A stretch of 64,000 nt of DNA, from positions 2,526,733-2,590,732 of the forward strand of contig RPFO01000027.1 of NCBI GenBank assembly GCA_009746045.1, read 5' to 3'. The notes under the pieces are model-generated. The model had not been told where the DNA came from, ran no database searches, and saw nothing but the letters and a program-made list of their open reading frames with translations. The DNA comes from Mesostigma viride (lineage: Eukaryota; Streptophyta; Mesostigmatophyceae; Mesostigmatales; Mesostigmataceae). Position numbers and translations under genes: made by a program. Shown here in pieces: positions 1 through 10,099 of the stretch; positions within the stretch are counted from its first letter, which is position 1; each line of letters starts with the position of its first letter.

Positions 1-66
1 CATCAAGCCTCCCGTACCATACTGCCCCCCCCGGCCTAGACCGGGGCAGGCGCATCCCCACACTTG

Positions 67-1048
67 CTACTGCCAGTGTGAACTCCACTGAGCGGGGGGG
101 AACTCTTCAGCCAGCAACCACACCCACCGCGGCACTTGCACCGCTAGAGCACGGTGCAGGCCCACGTAGTGGTCCACCGACTTGAACTGGCGCCAACGCC
201 CGCGCTTCTGGATGTCTGGGAGTGAAACGCCCTGCAGGTAGTCGTACGTTGCCCCACCATGTCGCATGGAGTAGGGCGGAAACATCCCCCGCAGGCCCAG
301 AACATCCCACGCCGCGTGCCACCGACGAGAGAACTGGCTGTAGTTGAGGCTCCCAAACAAGGGCTCCTCGGGCTCCCGCCCAGCGCACAGGCGCTCGAGC
401 ACGTACAGCGAGAGGGGATCCTGCACCACCACCGCCTGTGCACCCCCCTTGGCTGTCTTGGGATCCCGCAGAAGAAGCGCGCCCAGTCCCCGCTGCCCCA
501 GGCGACGGTCGCCACGCAGTGCCACGTCCCCCACTCGGAGCTTGAAGGCCTCCCCGATGCGCAGGTATTGCTGGAAAGTGATGACGCACACGGCTGCTGT
601 CATGGGCGCCCCCTGCCAGCGGAGGAGCTGCACCACCAGGGTAGAGCAGCTCCCACGGCACCGGATTGGGGCTATGCGTTTGCACGCGTCGCTGCCACCC
701 GTACAGGAGCCGGCGGGCCTCGCGCCACCCCTGCACTTGGCTGGGGTAGTACAGTTGCAGCCCACACAGCGCCCTCATGCACATGGAACGCCCTGCTCCC
801 CCTCCATCCTCGTAGACAGACACGAGCCACTCGCAGAACACGCTCTCCGCTTCCTCCGGCGGTACAGCACCATAGGGCTCTGCCCACAGGAGGTACGCGA
901 TCACTGCGCGATGGTAGCTGCGCAGGGTCGCGGGCAGCACGGTGCTCTCACAGCAGTTCCTGCCGCCCTCCCGGCCCCGGGTTACTCTCCACATCGCCAT
1001 CAGCGGTAAGGTCCCGCACCCACCGGCCCCGGCTGGGCGCGTCAGCGG
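67..1048 (-). pseudogene. Tyrosine recombinase of D1-2 with upstream 2A peptide
   Basis: This is the C-terminal third of the D1-2 Pol. It holds the end of RNase H (the ADAPSRG motif), the 2A peptide, then the recombinase. The recombinase motifs match the intact D1-1 copy: the first catalytic Arg in QYLRIGE, a Lys in RDPKTAK, the YSMRHGGAT box, GRWR, and the Tyr of DHYVG near the C-terminus. Relative to D1-1 there is one extra G near 641 and one extra base near 949, each shifting the frame. The protein would cut and rejoin the circular DNA intermediate at integration. Confidence 0.85.
972..1010 (-). other. 2A-type ribosome-skipping peptide, D1-2
   Basis: The bases encode LTADGDVESNPGP, which fits the 2A consensus D-V/I-E-x-N-P-G-P. 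In known 2A peptides the ribosome fails to form the Gly-Pro bond and yields two proteins. Here the break would fall between RNase H and the recombinase. Confidence 0.85.
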
Positions 1049-1194
1049 CATTACAATTCGTTCAAGTGGCCCGCCGGAGCGGCTGTACAATTTTTCCCAG
1101 TGAGCGCGCTGCCAAGTGTACTTGTGGGCAAATTTTTAGGTGCCCCGTCACTTCGAGGTACTAAAAATTAGGCTACGGTACGAATTCAGCGAAT

Positions 1195-1405
1195 TTCAGG
1201 GAATTTTCAGTCGAACCAAAGGAAGTGACGCCAACTACCAAAAAGTTTCCGTTACGAATTTTCAGCCCAACACTCGCGCAAAATGAAGTGACGGCAACTA
1301 CCAAAAAGTTTCCGTTACGAATTTTCACTCCCACACGTTTGCACAAAAGGAAGTGACGGCAACTACCAAAAAGTTTCCGTTACGAATTTTCAGTCCCACA
1401 CTTCG
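1195..1405. repeat. Tandem repeat of about 64 bp inside E1
   Basis: Three to four units share AAGTGACGGCAACTACC and AGTTTCCGTTACGAATTTTC. The same unit recurs inverted in E2 at 27960-27979 and 35537-35622. Confidence 0.8.
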
Positions 1406-1715
1406 CGCAAATTTTAGTAGGGCTGCACGCAAGCTACCTTTCAAAATTTTGCGCTAGTATGGAACGCATTTCATTCGTCTGGAGGAACGCTGACCGCCAA
1501 CTACCCCCGTTCAGAAAGTTCCGCCGAAATTTACCCGAGATTTGGAAATCTGAACGTCCGCGCAAATTTTAGTAGGGCTGCACGCAAGCTACCTTTCAAA
1601 ATTTTGCGCAAGTATGGAACGCAATTCATTCGTCCGGAGGAATGCTGCTCGTCAACTGCCCCCGTTCAGAAAGTTGCGCCGAACTTGACTTGAGATTTGG
1701 AAATCTGAACGTGCG
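1406..1715. repeat. Two 155-bp tandem units inside E1
   Basis: GCGCAAATTTTAGTAGGGCT starts a unit at about 1405 and again about 155 bp later. Both units contain the GTTCAGAAAGTT segment and end near ATTTGGAAATCTGAACG. E2 has the same pair in inverse orientation at 27620-27960. Confidence 0.8.
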
Positions 1716-1833
1716 GTTGGAGTTTCGCGGGGAAACCCAAGTTCCCAAGTAATTCACCAATGACGCGCTTCGAACACTTGTCCGCTAAAACCTAAGCAGC
1801 CGCTCCGGCTGGCCACTTAAACGAAACTTGATG

Positions 1834-2059
1834 GGGTTTTGCTCCGAGCGGATGTACACCCAGTGGTACCTGGTGTTGCTGGCACAGCCCAGGGCGGCAG
1901 CGCGGCGGCACCACGTGTTGAGGCGGTAAGATGATGACCGCCCCTTCACCACTGCGCCCACAACGGCGGTGTTATCCACCAGCCGCACGTGCCGTCGCCC
2001 CCACCGCGCCCGCGTGCGCAGCCCCCACTCCAGGCTCTGCACGGCTGCGCGCGCCTCTT
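1834..2059 (-). pseudogene. RNase H fragment of D1-2 between two insertions
   Basis: This encodes the middle of the RNase H domain, from EARAAVQSLEWG to YIRSEQNP, including the VDN Asp. Its upstream neighbour in the protein lies at 8163 onward, beyond D1-1, and its downstream neighbour lies at 1048 and below, beyond E1. An ORF that seems to start with MNLKACTEE is only the D1-1 terminus fused by chance. Confidence 0.85.
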
Positions 2060-2210
2060 CCTCTGTGCATGCTTTCAGGTTCACTTTGTTTGAGAAGGCA
2101 CCAGAACTTGTTTATTGCAAAATTATATGCTTAAGCCGCTTGCAGGCCTTGGTAGACCGAGAGACTGGCAAATTGTGCGCAAGTCCCAGGCGGCTGCCAC
2201 CATATAACAC
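2060..2210 (-). repeat. B terminal repeat of D1-1
   Basis: This matches the B1 and B2 repeats of element X (60086-60232 and 59415-59553) and the end of the mini-unit at 57349-57641. On the sense strand it has AATAAACAAGTTCTGGTGCC near its end, plausibly the 3' processing region. The outermost bases GCACAGAGG are shared by every D1 terminus in the window. Confidence 0.85.
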
Positions 2211-2545
2211 CCGCATCTCCAACCTGGCCGTCCCCGGCCGCATCTGGAGTGGTTGTAGAGGGGGAAGCCCTAGCGTGGCTGCTAGAGTGCGCCTCCCCTG
2301 CACCTGTCAACGCAGGTACCCGCAGAGCCCTAGTGTATCCACTAGAGTGCGCCCCGCCGGCTCTGTCCAAGGCAGGATACGGTCGAAGTTGAGCCAAACC
2401 GGAAATCAGGATGATGGCACGACGCCCAAAACCAGCAGGCCCCAGCGTGTCCACTGGAGTGCGCCCTGCCGACTCCTCCAACGGAGCTGCATCGTTTTAT
2501 ACTGCCCCCCCGGCCTAGACCGGGGCAGGCGCATCCCCACACTTG
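2211..2545 (-). other. 3' UTR of D1-1
   Basis: This non-coding stretch lies between the recombinase stop and B. It contains three copies of a short motif of the form GGCGCACTC(T/C)AG-N-TGG-N-CAC-N-CT(A/G)GGG (around 2270-2300, 2330-2360 and 2440-2470). Similar motifs occur in the D2 and D3 3' UTRs. No ORF is supported. Confidence 0.6.
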
Positions 2546-3898
2546 CTACTGCCAGTGTGAACTCCACTGAGCGGGGGGGAACTCCTCAGCCAGCAACCAC
2601 ACCCACCGCGGCACTTGCACCGCTAGAGCACGGTGCAGGCCCACGTAGTGGTCCACCGACTTGAACTGGCGCCAACGCCCGCGCTTCTGGATGTCTGGGA
2701 GTGAAACGCCCTGCAGGTAGTCGTACGTTGCCCCACCATGTCGCATGGAGTAGGGCGGAAACATCCCCCGCAGGCCCAGAACATCCCACGCCGCGTGCCA
2801 CCGACGAGAGAACTGGCTGTAGTTGAGGCTCCCAAACAAGGGCTCCTCGGGCTCCCGCCCAGCGCACAGGCGCTCGAGCACGTACAGCGAGAGGGGATCC
2901 TGCACCACCACCGCCTGTGCACCCCCCTTGGCTGTCTTGGGATCCCGCAGAAGAAGCGCGCCCAGTCCCCGCTGCCCCAGGCGACGGTCGCCACGCAGTG
3001 CCACGTCCCCCACTCGGAGCTTGAAGGCCTCCCCGATGCGCAGGTATTGCTGGAAAGTGATGACGCACACGGCTGCTGCCATGGGCGCCCCCTGCCAGCG
3101 GAGGAGCTGCACCACCAGGTAGAGCAGCTCCCACGGCACCGGATTGGGGCTATGCGTTTGCACGCGTCGCTGCCACCCGTACAGGAGCCGGCGGGCCTCG
3201 CGCCACCCCTGCACTTGGCTGGGGTAGTACAGTTGCAGCCCACACAGCGCCCTCATGCACATGGAACGCCCTGCTCCCCCTCCATCCTCGTAGACAGACA
3301 CGAGCCACTCGCAGAACACGCTCTCCGCTTCCTCCGGCGGTACAGCACCATAGGGCTCAGCCCACAGGAGGTACGCGATCACTGCGCGATGGTAGCTGCG
3401 CAGGGTCGCGGGCAGCACGGTGCTCTCCAGCAGTTCCTGCCGCCCTCCCGGCCCCGGGTTACTCTCCACATCGCCATCGGCGGTAAGGTCCCGCACCCAC
3501 CGGCCCCGGCTGGGCGCGTCAGCGGGGTTTCGCTCCGAGCGGATGTACACCCAGTGGTACCTGGTGTTGCTGGCACAGCCCAGGGCGGCAGCGCGGCGGC
3601 ACCACGTGTTGAGGCGGTAAGATGATGACCGCCCCTTCACCACTGCGCCCACAACGGCGGTGTTATCCACCAGCCGTACGTGCCGTCGCCCCCACCGCGC
3701 CCGCGTGCGCAGCCCCCACTCCAGGCTCTGCACGGCTGCGCGCGCCTCTTTCTCATTGATGTGCGCCCCCGCGTCCCTCCACCGGTGTTTCACCGCCACA
3801 CGCCAGCAGGCGGTCGCCACCGCCCGATGTTCTCTCTCCCCCGTTCGCTCCACACCGACCTCTTCCGACCCGACACACAGAGTCTTCCACCCCTTCAT
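2546..3898 (-). CDS. Pol C-terminal part: RNase H - 2A - tyrosine recombinase (D1-1)
   Basis: This is a 450-codon open frame; the true protein starts upstream, but a one-base deletion near 3899 breaks the link. Residues 1-137 are RNase H (acidic residues in INEKE, VDN near 78, and ADAPSRG near 127). Residues 138-150 are the 2A peptide. Residues 151-450 are the tyrosine recombinase, with catalytic candidates R287 in YLRIGE, a Lys near 321-324, R386 in YSMRHGG, and nucleophile Y418 in DHYVG. In this family a Tyr replaces the usual His of HxxR. The TAG stop is at nearly the same place as in D2. The recombinase would integrate the circular cDNA in the nucleus. Confidence 0.88.
   Translation of the reverse strand: MKGWKTLCVGSEEVGVERTGEREHRAVATACWRVAVKHRWRDAGAHINEKEARAAVQSLEWGLRTRARWGRRHVRLVDNTAVVGAVVKGRSSSYRLNTWCRRAAALGCASNTRYHWVYIRSERNPADAPSRGRWVRDLTADGDVESNPGPGGRQELLESTVLPATLRSYHRAVIAYLLWAEPYGAVPPEEAESVFCEWLVSVYEDGGGAGRSMCMRALCGLQLYYPSQVQGWREARRLLYGWQRRVQTHSPNPVPWELLYLVVQLLRWQGAPMAAAVCVITFQQYLRIGEAFKLRVGDVALRGDRRLGQRGLGALLLRDPKTAKGGAQAVVVQDPLSLYVLERLCAGREPEEPLFGSLNYSQFSRRWHAAWDVLGLRGMFPPYSMRHGGATYDYLQGVSLPDIQKRGRWRQFKSVDHYVGLHRALAVQVPRWVWLLAEEFPPAQWSSHWQ
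3449..3487 (-). other. 2A-type ribosome-skipping peptide, D1-1
   Basis: The codons read LTADGDVESNPGP; the skip would fall between the last Gly and Pro. The peptide sits in the linker between RNase H and recombinase, where a release site makes biological sense. Compared with D2 (32365-32403), seven of thirteen codons differ and all changes are silent. Confidence 0.9.
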
Positions 3899-5682
3899 TC
3901 GCGGCAGTTGGACAAAGCCTTCACGTCTGCCTCTGCCAGACGGGCGTACACCACACCGGAGCCCCGGCTCGACGCGTCACTGGCCACGACGGTGGTGTCC
4001 AGCGGCTGGTTGCGCTGCGCATGCACCAGGGGAGCCAGGCAGACAGCCGCCCAGAGCTCCCGGCGCACACTTGCCCAGAGTTGGAAGCGTCCTCCCTTGC
4101 GGAGGGCCAGCACTTGGTGGAGCATCCTGTAGGCGTGGAACCAGGTGCTTAGCAGACTCCTGCGCAGCAGCTGGATCCATACCCAGCGTCCCAGTAGGGA
4201 GGCCAACTCATGGTAGCTTGCACGTCCCCGGGCCAGCACCGCCTCGGTGTCGTGGACCAGGAGGGCCAGTCGCTTCGCCGACGGCCACAAGCTCCCATCT
4301 TGGTGAAACTCGATGCCCAGGATCTCCACAGCTTGCCCTCCCGCGCCCGCTCGACCTTTTTCTCATTCACCACCAGGCCAGCTGGCGCGTAGCACTCGGT
4401 GCATGCGCGGTCCAGCAGCGCGTTCGCCTCCGCTGCGCTGCGCGCGTGTGTGGTGCCCAGGTCGTCGATCATGACCAACTGCGCCGGCCGAGGAGGGTCC
4501 TCGGGCAGCAGCTGCCAGTCAAGTTCGGCGGCCCCCACCAACTCCATCCACTCCCGTCCTCCCTCACGCACTGTGCGCACCCCGAGCTGATGCATCGGGA
4601 CGCTCACACTCAGCCCGGGGTTCAGCTTCCCCGGCCCGAACAGGGTCTGCATGTGCGCCACCTGCGCCAGCAGGACCGAGTGAGACCACCCCATCACCAG
4701 AACACGGAACCTGGGATAGAGCGGCGGCGCTCCCCGGCTGGCCGACCTCGTCCGACCAGACTGGGGGCAGCGCGAACCACTCCCGCCACTCCGTTGGCAC
4801 GGAGAAGCGGTAGTAGTACGTCTCCAGGTCCGTTTTGCTCGAGTAGCTGGGCGCGCCCCCTGCCATCTCGGCCACCGCCCCCACATCTGGCAGGTAACAG
4901 CCGCCAGGGGTGAGGAACTTGTCGTTGCTCTGCACCATGTTGCAGATGAGTCGCTGGCGCTGGGCTGACGGGTCCACCACCCCTGGATCGCGCTTGGGCA
5001 CGCCGAACAGGCCGTTGGTGACCGGGGGCTCCTCCTCGCTATACTCTGTCATCCCGGTCTCCGCCAGCCGCACGCTCAGGCGCGCGTACTCTGTGTCGCT
5101 CGCACAGCCATGCGTCACTCGCCGTCGACGCCCTGGCTGCACTACCTCCTCCTCCCTCAAAATATTTTTTATGTTGCCATATACCTCCCTCCACTGGGGG
5201 GGAGGCAGTCCATCAGCGGCACGCTGCCCGCCACTCCGCCCGCGGGCAGCGCAAGTCTCTCTGGGACAATCATTTCATATTGCCCGTCGGGCCCATAGGG
5301 CCCAGACTCAACGTCATGCACCAGGTCCTCTGCCGCTACGGCTCTCAGCCGGCGCTCATGGACCTGGGCGGCAATCTCCAGCCCTTGTAGGGCCGCCTGC
5401 TGGGCAGCGGTGCAGGGAGCCGTTGCCGTCGCCCCGCTAGTGCCGCGCCCTGGGGGCCCGCCGGCAGGCGTGGCCATTGCTGGCCCCGCCCCACACCCGG
5501 CCGCCCCCACAGGCGGTTCCCGTGTCCCCCCCACATCCAGTTCAGGCCTTCCACGAGCCGGACCATGAGCAGCAAGCGTGCCCGCCGCCGCGTGGCTCGC
5601 TGCAGCCTGCGTCGTGAGCGCAGGCGGGACCGGTCGAGGGGCTGGACGGCCGGAACTGGGAGGGGGAACACGCCGCGCCCCC
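3895..5682 (-). pseudogene. Reverse transcriptase and start of RNase H (D1-1 pol)
   Basis: In order on the minus strand: a variable N-terminal region, YEMIVPERLALP, the RT fingers (NGLFGVPKRDPGVVDPS), motif A (KTDLETYYYRF, near 4810-4840), motif B (VLVMGWSHS), motif C (MIDDLG, Asp pair at 4461-4466), NEKKVE, motif E (EILGIEF), then the first RNase H Asp (VASDAS). The IDDL box replaces the YxDD of most retroelements. Frames shift at about 4730-4745 (two single-base losses against D1-2), at about 4333 (REG-KLW, shared with D1-2) and at about 3899. It would copy element RNA into cDNA in the particle. Confidence 0.85.
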
Positions 5683-6322
5683 TCACTTCTGCTTGTTGCT
5701 GGCGGAGGAGGAGGCCACCGCCCCCCCATCCACCTTGGCCAGCACCGCCGCGCTGACCCGCGCGTCGTGCTCCTTCTTGGCGGCCTTGAGAGCCCGTCGC
5801 GCCGCCCTCGTCCGCTGGCTGCCGCTCTCCACCACCGGCAGCACGAAGGCGGCCTGGGCGACCCACGCGCCCTGGCCCCGCTCGCTCTCCACCACCATGA
5901 GTGACTCCACGATGCGTGCAAAGTACTCCATGCACGCGAGCTCGGTCACCGCCGTGACTCCCAGCTCCTTCACCGCCACGTCCAGGGCGTGGCACAGGTT
6001 GACCGCGATGTCCATGCGCTCGCGACTCTGCCACCCGCTGGTCTGGCCTGGCCCACGGATGAACATGGGCTTCAGGCCCTCCAGCCGGGCCCGCAGACTG
6101 CCCCCGTACCGGTCCTTGGCCGTTTGCAGGTACTCGGGCAGCACCCGCAGCTTGTACCGGTAGTCCTCCACCTCCCAAGGGATGCTGGTGGCAGTCCCCG
6201 GCAGGGCGACCCCCTTGGTCATGGGCACAGCCAACACCTGGCCGCTCGCTGGGTCGGCGCGACCCGGTAGGCGGTCCCTGCGGCGCCGGCTGCTGCTGCG
6301 CCGGCCCGAGTCGCTGCTGCTG

Positions 6323-6366
<44 letters not shown>

Positions 6367-7594
6367 AACGGCACGTGCGATGGCGGCACTTGGGACACTT
6401 GGCTGTCTTGGCTCGCGCCGGTGCTGGGGCCACTGGTTTGGCCCGGGCAGGATTGTCCCACCCCCCGCGCCCCTTGCTGGGCCGCTGGGTGTGAGCTGTG
6501 CAAGGGATACCCCTCTGCAGGCTCCTCGTCCCCCGCCACGGACGCGGGGGCCGTCACCCATCCCCCCTGGCCGCCCCGGGGCTCTTCCCCAGTGCCTGGG
6601 CCTCCAGCCCCCGGCCACCCGGCTCCCCAGTACCCCGGGGGGGGAGCAGGCACCCAGTAACCGCCCCCTGACACTGCTCCTTCCCCTGCCCCACTGGTGT
6701 ACCCCCATGGAGGGGCTACCCCCGTGGCGTGCGGGCCACCAGCCCACAGTGGGGCTATCCCGGGGTGGGTTTGAGGGGTGTGCCCACCCGGCACTCGCAG
6801 TGCAGGGCCCAATGGGGGGTGCCCTCCTCCCTGCAAGCCGGCAGGGCCCCCCCCCCCCCCCCGCACCCGTCAACCCCTGTCCACCCATGACGGCGCCCAT
6901 GCGGGCCATCATGGCCGGGTCCATGGCCAACAGGTGGGCCCCCGCAGCCCCTCCCTTGCCACCGCTGCGGCCCCCCCCCACAGTTGGGGCTGTGCCCCCT
7001 ACCCCCCTTTCCCCTGGCCCCTCCAGCCACCAGGGGGGTGCCTCCCACCACCTTCCCTCGCCCAGCAAATGGCGTGGCACCTCTGCCAACAGTCTCCCCA
7101 CCCCCTGGGAGACCTGTGCCAGTCTCCTGAGCCGATCCTAGGGCTTCTATGCTCATGTTGCCCATGGTTGCCGCAATTTTTGCCAAATCATTGGAAAAAT
7201 TCGCAGCTTGAGGCGCCCCATCATTCTGCTCATCTCCAGAGGCCCCAGACATGTCCCCCAACATATCTTCGGCCTCCTCAGAGCCTGCGAAGCCCTCCTC
7301 GGCCCCCATTTCGGCCAGGAACCCCTCTGGCAGTTTGTGCTCCAAGGAAAACGCGATATTCTTTCCCAGTTGTGCTGGCTCGCTGCTAGCTTCTATTTCA
7401 TATCCCACACTCACCAAATACCGTCCTAATGAGTCTAAGGGACTTTTTTAAGAAGCTGCAAGTCTTGCCTTGTAGGCAGGACCGAGGGAACCCACTATCA
7501 AAGTGGCCAACGAAGTGCTATCCTTATTTGCTGCAAAATAAAGATTTCGTGCAGTTTGCGCGAAACCTCTCGGAATGGGCTCCTTCGACCCCAT
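5683..7594 (-). pseudogene. Gag-like protein (D1-1)
   Basis: The start is the ATG at 7594 (MGSKEPIPRGF), homologous in position to the D2 gag start. A low-complexity Gly/Pro/Ala-rich middle is followed by a poly-Ala run, an RS/SR-rich stretch (SSSDSGRRSSSRRRRD) and a conserved C-terminal domain (about 5690-6240) shared with D2: YLQTAKDRYGG, RMDIAVNLCHALDVAVKELG, TELACMEYFARIVESL. It ends at a TGA. It probably forms the particle and binds RNA. An in-frame TAA near 7450 and later frame slips break it. The pol frame overlaps the gag C-terminus in another frame. Confidence 0.7.
6325..6366. repeat. (CTG)14 triplet run in D1-1 gag
   Basis: Fourteen CTG/CAG triplets encode poly-Ala in the gag frame. 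D1-2 has a shorter, interrupted run at about 10730-10790, so the tract has changed length between copies. Confidence 0.9.
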
Positions 7595-7687
7595 TTTTTG
7601 CTGCAAAATCACTTAATATGATGTGGAAAATATCGAGCTTTAAAGAGCGCAAAAAGAACGAGTGATTTTGACCAAGAAACGGCAAAG

Positions 7688-8162
7688 AAAACTGATAAAG
7701 CATGCGCCGCCATGTCTTCCTCAATAAATTGGCTGCATTGCATGCGCACGGTGACGGATGCAAGTCCGGTACAGTACTGGCGCGGCGCCCAGGTGCCACT
7801 GAACAGTTGTACTACAAAGAACCCATTTGTACTGATTCTTTCGACATTGTACTACGTTTAGTCACTGTCTACTTCAACCCAGGTGGTCATACCACCTCCT
7901 AGGCAGGTTGTGCTACACCTGAACGAATCTTTACTAGCCTGAGCTAGTTTGAACTAGTTTGAAGTAGATTGTACTACCCTGTAGTACCAATGAAGTACTT
8001 TGAACTACATCCAAGTACTTGGAAGCAGTCCAGAGGTCATTTGCAGGGACTTTCACCCTTTCCAGGAGCATTTCTTGCAGATCAGCCATGAGGCAGCGGC
8101 ACCGACTCGCACTCCGCTCCCCTTAGTCGCAAATCAGGGAATCCAGATCGTAAGATCAACCA
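7688..8162 (-). repeat. A1 terminal repeat of D1-1
   Basis: About 475 bp, nearly identical to 16261-16735, 59606-60085 (A2 of X) and 60413-60889 (A1 of Y, opposite strand). It starts GGTTGATCTTACGAT on the sense strand and contains many short motifs of the types GTAGTAC and GAACTAG. It probably holds the promoter. Confidence 0.88.
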
Positions 8163-10099
8163 TTCTCATTGATGTGCGCCCCCGCGTCCCTCCACCGGTG
8201 TTTCACCGCCACACGCCAGCGGGCGGTCGCCACCGCCCGATGTTCCCTCTCCCCCGTTCGCTCCACACCGACCTCTTCCGACCCGACACACAGAGTCTTC
8301 CACCCCTTCATTTCGCGGCAGTTGGACAAAGCCTTCACGTCTGCCTCTGCCAGACGGGCGTACACCACACCGGAGCCCCGGCTCGACGCGTCACTGGCCA
8401 CGACGGTGGTGTCCAGTGGCTGGTTGCGCTGCGCATGCACCAGGGGAGCCAGGCAGACAGCCGCCCAGAGCTCCCGGCGCACACTTGCCCAGAGTTGGAA
8501 GCGTCCTCCCTTGCGGAGGGCCAGCACTTGGTGGAGCATCCTGTAGGCGTGGAACCAGGTGCTTAGCAGACTCCTGCGCAGCAGCTGGATCCATACCCAG
8601 CGTCCCAGTAGGGAGGCCAACTCATGGTAGCTTGCACGTCCCCGGGCCAGCACCGCCTCGGTGTCGTGGACCAGGAGGGCCAGTCGCTTCGCCGACGGCC
8701 ACAAGCTCCCATCTTGGTGAAACTCGATGCCCAGGATCTCCACAGCTTGCCCTCCCGCGCCCGCTCGACCTTTTTCTCATTCACCACCAGGCCAGCTGGC
8801 GCGTAGCACTCGGTGCATGCGCGGTCCAGCAGCGCGTTCGCCTCCGCTGCGCTGCGCGCGTGTGTGGTGCCCAGGTCGTCGATCATGACCAACTGCGCCG
8901 GCCGAGGAGGGTCCTCGGGCAGCAGCTGCCAGTCAAGTTCGGCGGCCCCCACCAACTCCATCCACTCCCGTCCTCCCTCACGCACTGTGCGCACCCCGAG
9001 CTGATGCATCGGGACGCTCACACTCAGCCCGGGGTTCAGCTTCCCCGGCCCGAACAGGGTCTGCATGTGCGCCACCTGCGCCAGCAGGACCGAGTGAGAC
9101 CACCCCATCACCAGAACACGGAACCTGGGATAGAGCCGGCGGCGCTCCCCGGGCTGGCCGACCTCGTCCGACCAGACTGGGGGCAGCGCGAACCACTCCC
9201 GCCACTCCGTTGGCACGGAGAAGCGGTAGTAGTACGTCTCCAGGTCCGTTTTGCTCGAGTAGCTGGGCGCGCCCCCTGCCATCTCGGCCACCGCCCCCAC
9301 ATCTGGCAGGTAACAGCCGCCAGGGGTGAGGAACTTGTCGTTGCTCTGCACCATGTTGCAGATGAGTCGCTGGCGCTGGGCTGACGGGTCCACCACCCCT
9401 GGATCGCGCTTGGGCACGCCGAACAGGCCGTTGGTGACCGGGGGCTCCTCCTCGCTGTACTCTGTCATCCCGGTCTCCGCCAGCCGCACGCTCAGGCGCG
9501 CGTACTCTGTGTCGCTCGCACAGCCATGCGTCACTCGCCGTCGACGCCCTGGCTGCACTACCTCCTCCTCCCTCAAAATATTTTTTATGTTGCCATATAC
9601 CTCCCTCCACTGGGGGGGGAGGCAGTCCATCAGCGGCACGCTGCCCGCCACTCCGCCCGCGGGCAGCGCAAGTCTCTCTGGGACAATCATTTCATATTGC
9701 CCGTCGGGCCCATAGGGCCCAGACTCAACGTCATGCACCAGGTCCTCTGCCGCTACGGCTCTCAGCCGGCGCTCATGGACCTGGGCGGCAATCTCCAGCC
9801 CTTGTAGGGCCGCCTGCTGGGCAGCGGTGCAGGGAGCCGTTGCCGTCGCCCCGCTAGTGCCGCGCCCTGGGGGCCCGCCGGCAGGCGTGGCCATTGCTGG
9901 CCCCGCCCCACACCCGGCCGCCCCCACAGGCGGTTCCCGTGTCCCCCCCACATCCAGTTCAGGCCTTCCACGAGCCGGACCATGAGCAGCAAGCGTGCCC
10001 GCCGCCGCGTGGCTCGCTGCAGCCTGCGTCGTGAGCGCAGGCGGGACCGGTCGAGGGGCTGGACGGCCGGAACTGGGAGGGGGAACACGCCGCGCCCCC
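8163..10099 (-). pseudogene. Pol N-terminal part of D1-2 (RT to mid RNase H)
   Basis: A long open frame (8563-10338) carries the RT and is intact through motif C (MIDDLG). It shifts frame at the same REG-KLW site as D1-1, then continues (8163-8743) through EILGIEF, the SDASSRGSG box of RNase H and GAHINE, where D1-1 is inserted. The protein continues at 2059. Copies X and Y and D2 are not shifted at this site. Confidence 0.85.

Larger units (their letters stand above)
1049..1833. mobile_element. E1, non-coding TIR element (about 785 bp)
   Basis: Both ends carry an imperfect inverted repeat of about 40 bp with the shared core AAGTGGCC(A/C)GCCGGAGCGGCTG. The element splits the D1-2 reading frame exactly between the RNase H codons for NP and ADAPS; in D1-1 (3515-3535) the same stretch is continuous. 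The target lies in a G run, so the duplication length is uncertain (2-3 bp). Inside are tandem repeats and no ORF. It is probably a MITE-like non-autonomous DNA transposon of unknown superfamily. A second copy, E2, lies at 19884-35622. Confidence 0.75.
2060..8162 (-). mobile_element. DIRS-like element D1-1, full length, nested in D1-2
   Basis: The 5' end (GGTTGATCTTACGAT, revcomp near 8162) and the 3' end (GCACAGAGG, revcomp near 2060) sit directly inside the RNase H codons of D1-2. The uninterrupted sequence at 3745-3760 shows the target with at most one T gained, so there is no real target duplication, as expected for tyrosine-recombinase integration. Order on the minus strand: A1 repeat, 5' UTR, gag, pol (RT, RNase H, 2A, recombinase), 3' UTR, B repeat. 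This copy lacks the A2-B2 repeat seen in X, D2 and D3. Confidence 0.88.

Noticed and set aside
259-1164. Long plus-strand open frames opposite the recombinases and RT (259-1164, 2738-3625, 3660-4913, 8416-9384)
   Set aside because: They are antisense shadows of GC-rich retroelement genes with no motifs; the same shadows appear with every D1 copy.
1785-2084. A distinct RNase H protein starting MNLKACTEE, also seen at 59439
   Set aside because: That start is the D1 B terminus read through into two unrelated target genes (D1-2 and G2). It marks insertion joints, not a protein.
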